This document shows positions 9,764 to 12,011 of a stretch of DNA of 12,011 bases, piece by piece. The notes below the pieces were generated by a model. That model was not told where the DNA came from. It searched no databases and saw nothing but the letters and a program-made list of their open reading frames with translations. The DNA comes from Collinsella aerofaciens (GTDB lineage Bacteria; Actinomycetota; Coriobacteriia; Coriobacteriales; Coriobacteriaceae), in NCBI RefSeq assembly GCF_902364945.1, contig NZ_CABJFS010000014.1:1-12011 (forward strand), read 5' to 3'. The position numbers were made by a program, and so were the translations under genes. Each line of letters opens with the position of its first letter. Position 1 is the first letter of the stretch.

Positions 9764-9986
9764 GGACCCCCGCTGCGCGTGGCATGCGGCCCGGCATATT
9801 CATTGCCGTCCAACCCCGTGTAGTTGCAGCAAAGGGTGGAACCTCAATGCTCAGCTCATGTTGTCCGTGGGACACGAGAATTGTAAGTACACTTTGGTGT
9901 GATTCTCACGATGATACTGAGCCACCTGGAATAAGATACGTCGCGACAACACTTCGCTTCACCTCTGTCTCGACAAGACAACGTAG

Positions 9987-10098
9987 ACTAAAGTTTCCTT
10001 TAGTAAGAGAATGAGAACTATATCTGAAAGCGTTGCGATGGCGTGAAGGCACCGAGTCCGAACCGACTGAATGCTACGTGCATCTGCATCGCTTTTTT
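9987..10098 (+). ncRNA. possible small structured RNA with its own terminator
   Basis: ACTAAAG-TTTC-CTTTAGT (9987-10004) is a perfect 7-bp hairpin with a 4-base loop. About 30 bases later, GCGATG (10035-10040) can pair with CATCGC (10087-10092), directly followed by TTTTTT. Two small hairpins, AGTC/GACT and ATGC/GCAT, can form inside. No gene on the plus strand ends here, so the terminator would belong to a short RNA or to a decayed gene. No known RNA family was recognised and no promoter can be assigned, so this is speculative. Confidence 0.3.
10035..10098 (+). terminator. rho-independent terminator candidate with T6 tail
   Basis: A closing stem, GCGATG/CATCGC, is followed at once by six T residues (10093-10098). 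An alternative register pairs AAAGCG (10027-10032) with CGCTTT. The interior is long for a standard terminator but contains small internal hairpins. On the plus strand it would also block reading into the 3' end of the ABC gene that comes from the other side. Confidence 0.45.
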
Positions 10099-10131
10099 GT
10101 TATCTCTGTCAGTTGGGTAGCACTACACTTG

Positions 10132-11787
10132 TCAGCATTTACCCCGGTACATGCTGCCTAAATCCACTACCCCTTCTACCGCGCCGACCATCTCGTCATC
10201 GTGAGAGACAATGATGATCAGCTGGCTTTGCTTGTTGCGCTTAACATAGGCCGCAAGCTCGGCGCGGCTTACAGCGTCTAACCCAGTCGTGGGCTCGTCG
10301 AGTACCAAAACTGACGACTTGCGTGAAATCGCCGACCATAAGTACACTCGGCGCAGCTCACCGCCCGAAAGCGCGGAGCAACGTTTCCCGAGCAACTCCT
10401 TCACGCTGTTTTCCAGCGAAAGTAGGCCATCTACACCCCGGTGATAGGAAGAAAAGGGCGTGTCGAAATACTCTAACAGCTCTTTCACCGTTTCGTCCGG
10501 CGCGAAGCACGACTGTGGGCAGCACGATATCTCTCTCGCACGTATGTAATCCAAGTCGCATTCTTCGATTGGCACGCCGTTGTATTTTACTTTGCCTTTC
10601 GATGAGTATAGCCCGAGCATCAAGTAAAGAAGTGACGTCTTGCCTCTTCCGTTTTCCCCAACTATGCAATATGTACCAGGACCGGAAAACTTGAAAGAAA
10701 ACCCGCCGAGGACCTCTCGGACAGATCCGTCTGGAAGGGCAACCGAGAATTCCAAATCAGATACCGAAATGTCATTTATTTCATCGAGTTTAGCTAAATC
10801 GGTCCGATTCCACCCCGATCTCTCCTTTTCTCTCGTCGCGATAGCCGTCCTATCCCATGATGCTTTGGCATCTTGATAGGATTTGAACAATGACATCATA
10901 CTTTTCAAAGTCTTAAAGAGAACCGCGAAGTATGTACCGATGATAGTGTACTCGCCTATTGACATAGTTCCGTTAATGATTCGTACTCCGGAAACAACAA
11001 GTATCACCGCTTGAAACAACGCTGCGAAAAGACCATCGAGCGATGTCAGAGAATATGATAGCTTTCCGGAGCGCAAAACTTTGGGAAAATAGCTCTTAAA
11101 CCCAGCGTCGAGCGCTTGTTCGCTCTTGCCGTACGAAGATGTCAGTTGAATGTTGAGAATCTGATTAAGCTGCGATGCAATTGCGGCGTAAAAGGCGCTG
11201 TCCGCCTCTTTCTTCTCATACGTGACCCTATACAAAAGTTTCCTCAACCCAGTAATTACACAGAAATACACGATGAGGAGAATGATGGAAAACACCGCGA
11301 GAGTTGAATCAATTGACCATATGATAAGCAATACGATGGGAATGGCTACAATGGACAGCGGCGCACTGATAAAATTCGCCAAAACGAAGGATGAGACCAC
11401 GCTAGAGTCGGAAATAATCCGTTGCGTTGTATAGGCTGGATCGATGGTCCGACTCACCAAGTAATCGTCTCTTTCAAAACGCAAGACGGCCTCCCTGAGA
11501 AGATCAAAGGAAAGTCTCGTGGTTATGCGAATGGAAAGTGTTCCTGCAAAATAAGTAAAGAGGGTGGAGAAAACTCCTATTGACGCAACCAGGAGCGCGA
11601 AGAGTACGGCGTCTCTTTCGCTGCGGTTACCGAGAAGAAAATCTAAGAATTTCCCGTTCACGTATGGCATGGCATAGGAGAGAGCGGTTCCAATCACCGT
11701 GATAGCAATGAAGACGAAAGCCCCTTTTGCTCTGATGAACCTCGAGAGAACGCATCGAATCAAGGAAGGCCCCAATCTACCCGCCAC
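10132..11787 (-). CDS. ABC transporter, fused membrane domain and ATPase (exporter half-transporter)
   Basis: This 551-residue protein has an exporter-type layout. About five to six membrane helices lie in the first 300 residues (clear spans near 22-42, 61-82, 139-178 and 251-291), followed by a nucleotide-binding domain. All ATPase motifs are present: Walker A GENGRGKTS (377-385), Q-loop CPQ (Gln425), signature LSGGE (473-477), Walker B VLVLDEP with Asp497/Glu498, D-loop GLDA (502-505) and the switch His529. It should act as a homodimer in the cytoplasmic membrane. It has no N-terminal C39 peptidase domain, so it would not cleave a leader itself. The start is a GTG at 11787 after an in-frame TGA. 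The ribosome binding site is weak, so a TTG a few codons later is possible. It converges on the RiPP cluster and is the obvious export or self-protection candidate, though it is transcribed separately. Confidence 0.9.
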   Translation of the reverse strand: MAGRLGPSLIRCVLSRFIRAKGAFVFIAITVIGTALSYAMPYVNGKFLDFLLGNRSERDAVLFALLVASIGVFSTLFTYFAGTLSIRITTRLSFDLLREAVLRFERDDYLVSRTIDPAYTTQRIISDSSVVSSFVLANFISAPLSIVAIPIVLLIIWSIDSTLAVFSIILLIVYFCVITGLRKLLYRVTYEKKEADSAFYAAIASQLNQILNIQLTSSYGKSEQALDAGFKSYFPKVLRSGKLSYSLTSLDGLFAALFQAVILVVSGVRIINGTMSIGEYTIIGTYFAVLFKTLKSMMSLFKSYQDAKASWDRTAIATREKERSGWNRTDLAKLDEINDISVSDLEFSVALPDGSVREVLGGFSFKFSGPGTYCIVGENGRGKTSLLYLMLGLYSSKGKVKYNGVPIEECDLDYIRAREISCCPQSCFAPDETVKELLEYFDTPFSSYHRGVDGLLSLENSVKELLGKRCSALSGGELRRVYLWSAISRKSSVLVLDEPTTGLDAVSRAELAAYVKRNKQSQLIIIVSHDDEMVGAVEGVVDLGSMYRGKC

Positions 11788-11933
11788 AAAACATCAATCA
11801 CTGATACCTTACACCTCAACACAACAGGAGCGAAGATTTGCCAATGAGACTGCTTTAAGATTGCCTTGGGCCAATACGATCTCAAGCTCTTCCTACAAGA
11901 GAGTCGGAATCGGACATCTCCTCCGACGAACCT

Positions 11934-11977
11934 GGCAATCGGGCGGTTGAAATATCTTTTTCAACCGCCCGATTGCC
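11934..11977. repeat. perfect 19-bp inverted repeat with 6-nt loop
   Basis: The left arm 11934-11952 starts GGCAATCGGGCGG and the right arm 11959-11977 ends CCGCCCGATTGCC. They are perfect reverse complements separated by TATCTT. Neither side is followed by a T-run, so it is not a classical terminator, although the loop end is A/T-rich. It lies about 150 bases upstream of the ABC gene start. It may end a neighbouring transcription unit outside the window or be a palindromic repeat element. The bases between it and the ABC gene (11788-11933) hold no supported gene. Confidence 0.8.
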
Positions 11978-12011
11978 ACAATAGATTTGAGCATCCGCCC
12001 ACAAACGTCCG

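Larger units (their letters stand above)
9764..10131. other. intergenic stretch, probably decayed mobile DNA and RNA-like structures
   Basis: No gene is supported here. An open frame starting at an ATG at 9847 (55 codons, three Cys near its start) has a weak GGGTGG site but does not share the MKHIHP leader and looks random in its second half. The right half carries a perfect 7-bp hairpin and a terminator-like structure, listed separately. Confidence 0.4.

Noticed and set aside
9831..9843. AAAGGGTGGAACC, resembling a T-box antiterminator motif
   Set aside because: The rest of the T-box structure is not seen and no amino-acid-related gene follows on that strand.
9847..10014. 55-codon frame with three Cys, possible third precursor
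   Set aside because: It lacks the MKHIHP leader, the Cys/Asp pattern and a good ribosome binding site. The second half looks random and overlaps the hairpin at 9987-10004.
10048..10057. GGCACCGAGT, similar to part of a Cas9 tracrRNA
   Set aside because: There is no cas gene, CRISPR array or anti-repeat in the window, and the downstream pairing differs. Ten bases of similarity can be chance.

Overview
The window looks like a chromosomal segment from an anaerobic, fairly GC-rich actinobacterium, most likely a gut Coriobacteriia of the Collinsella type. The reasons are a GC-rich, codon-biased pyruvate:ferredoxin oxidoreductase, the start of a probable carbamate kinase gene, and an actinobacterial-looking IS110 remnant. 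The genus is an inference from style, not something proven here.

Left part (1-2365). The first 65 bases are the start of a minus-strand carbamate kinase gene. A gene-poor stretch of about 660 bases follows. It ends in a 34-bp tandem repeat containing a dyad, directly in front of a plus-strand AAA/DUF4143 ATPase. That ATPase and the next gene converge on a terminator hairpin nested inside a long, perfect inverted repeat.

Middle (2366-6877). A complete single-chain pyruvate:ferredoxin oxidoreductase occupies the minus strand. Behind its promoter region lie a second palindromic element and a short minus-strand FHA-domain gene. The FHA gene's 5' part looks decayed or frame-disrupted.

Right part (about 7070-11787). 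This is a visibly more AT-rich accessory region. A radical SAM/SPASM peptide maturase is followed on the same strand by two tandem, related Cys-rich peptides and a 35-residue single-span membrane peptide. The two Cys-rich peptides share the N-terminus MKHIHP and place an Asp 3 to 6 positions after every Cys. Beyond a hairpin terminator and a degenerate IS110-family remnant, a minus-strand ABC exporter (fused membrane domain and ATPase, no C39 peptidase) reads back toward the cluster. I read this as a RiPP locus, probably of the ranthipeptide (non-alpha thioether) type. The maturase would crosslink Cys sulfurs to downstream residues, most likely Asp, and the ABC protein could export the products. 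No leader peptidase gene is visible.

The window ends with a 19-bp perfect inverted repeat (11934-11977) upstream of the ABC gene. The housekeeping left half and the peptide-cluster right half appear functionally unrelated. The cluster is bracketed by a decayed gene and a transposase remnant, as expected for horizontally acquired DNA.
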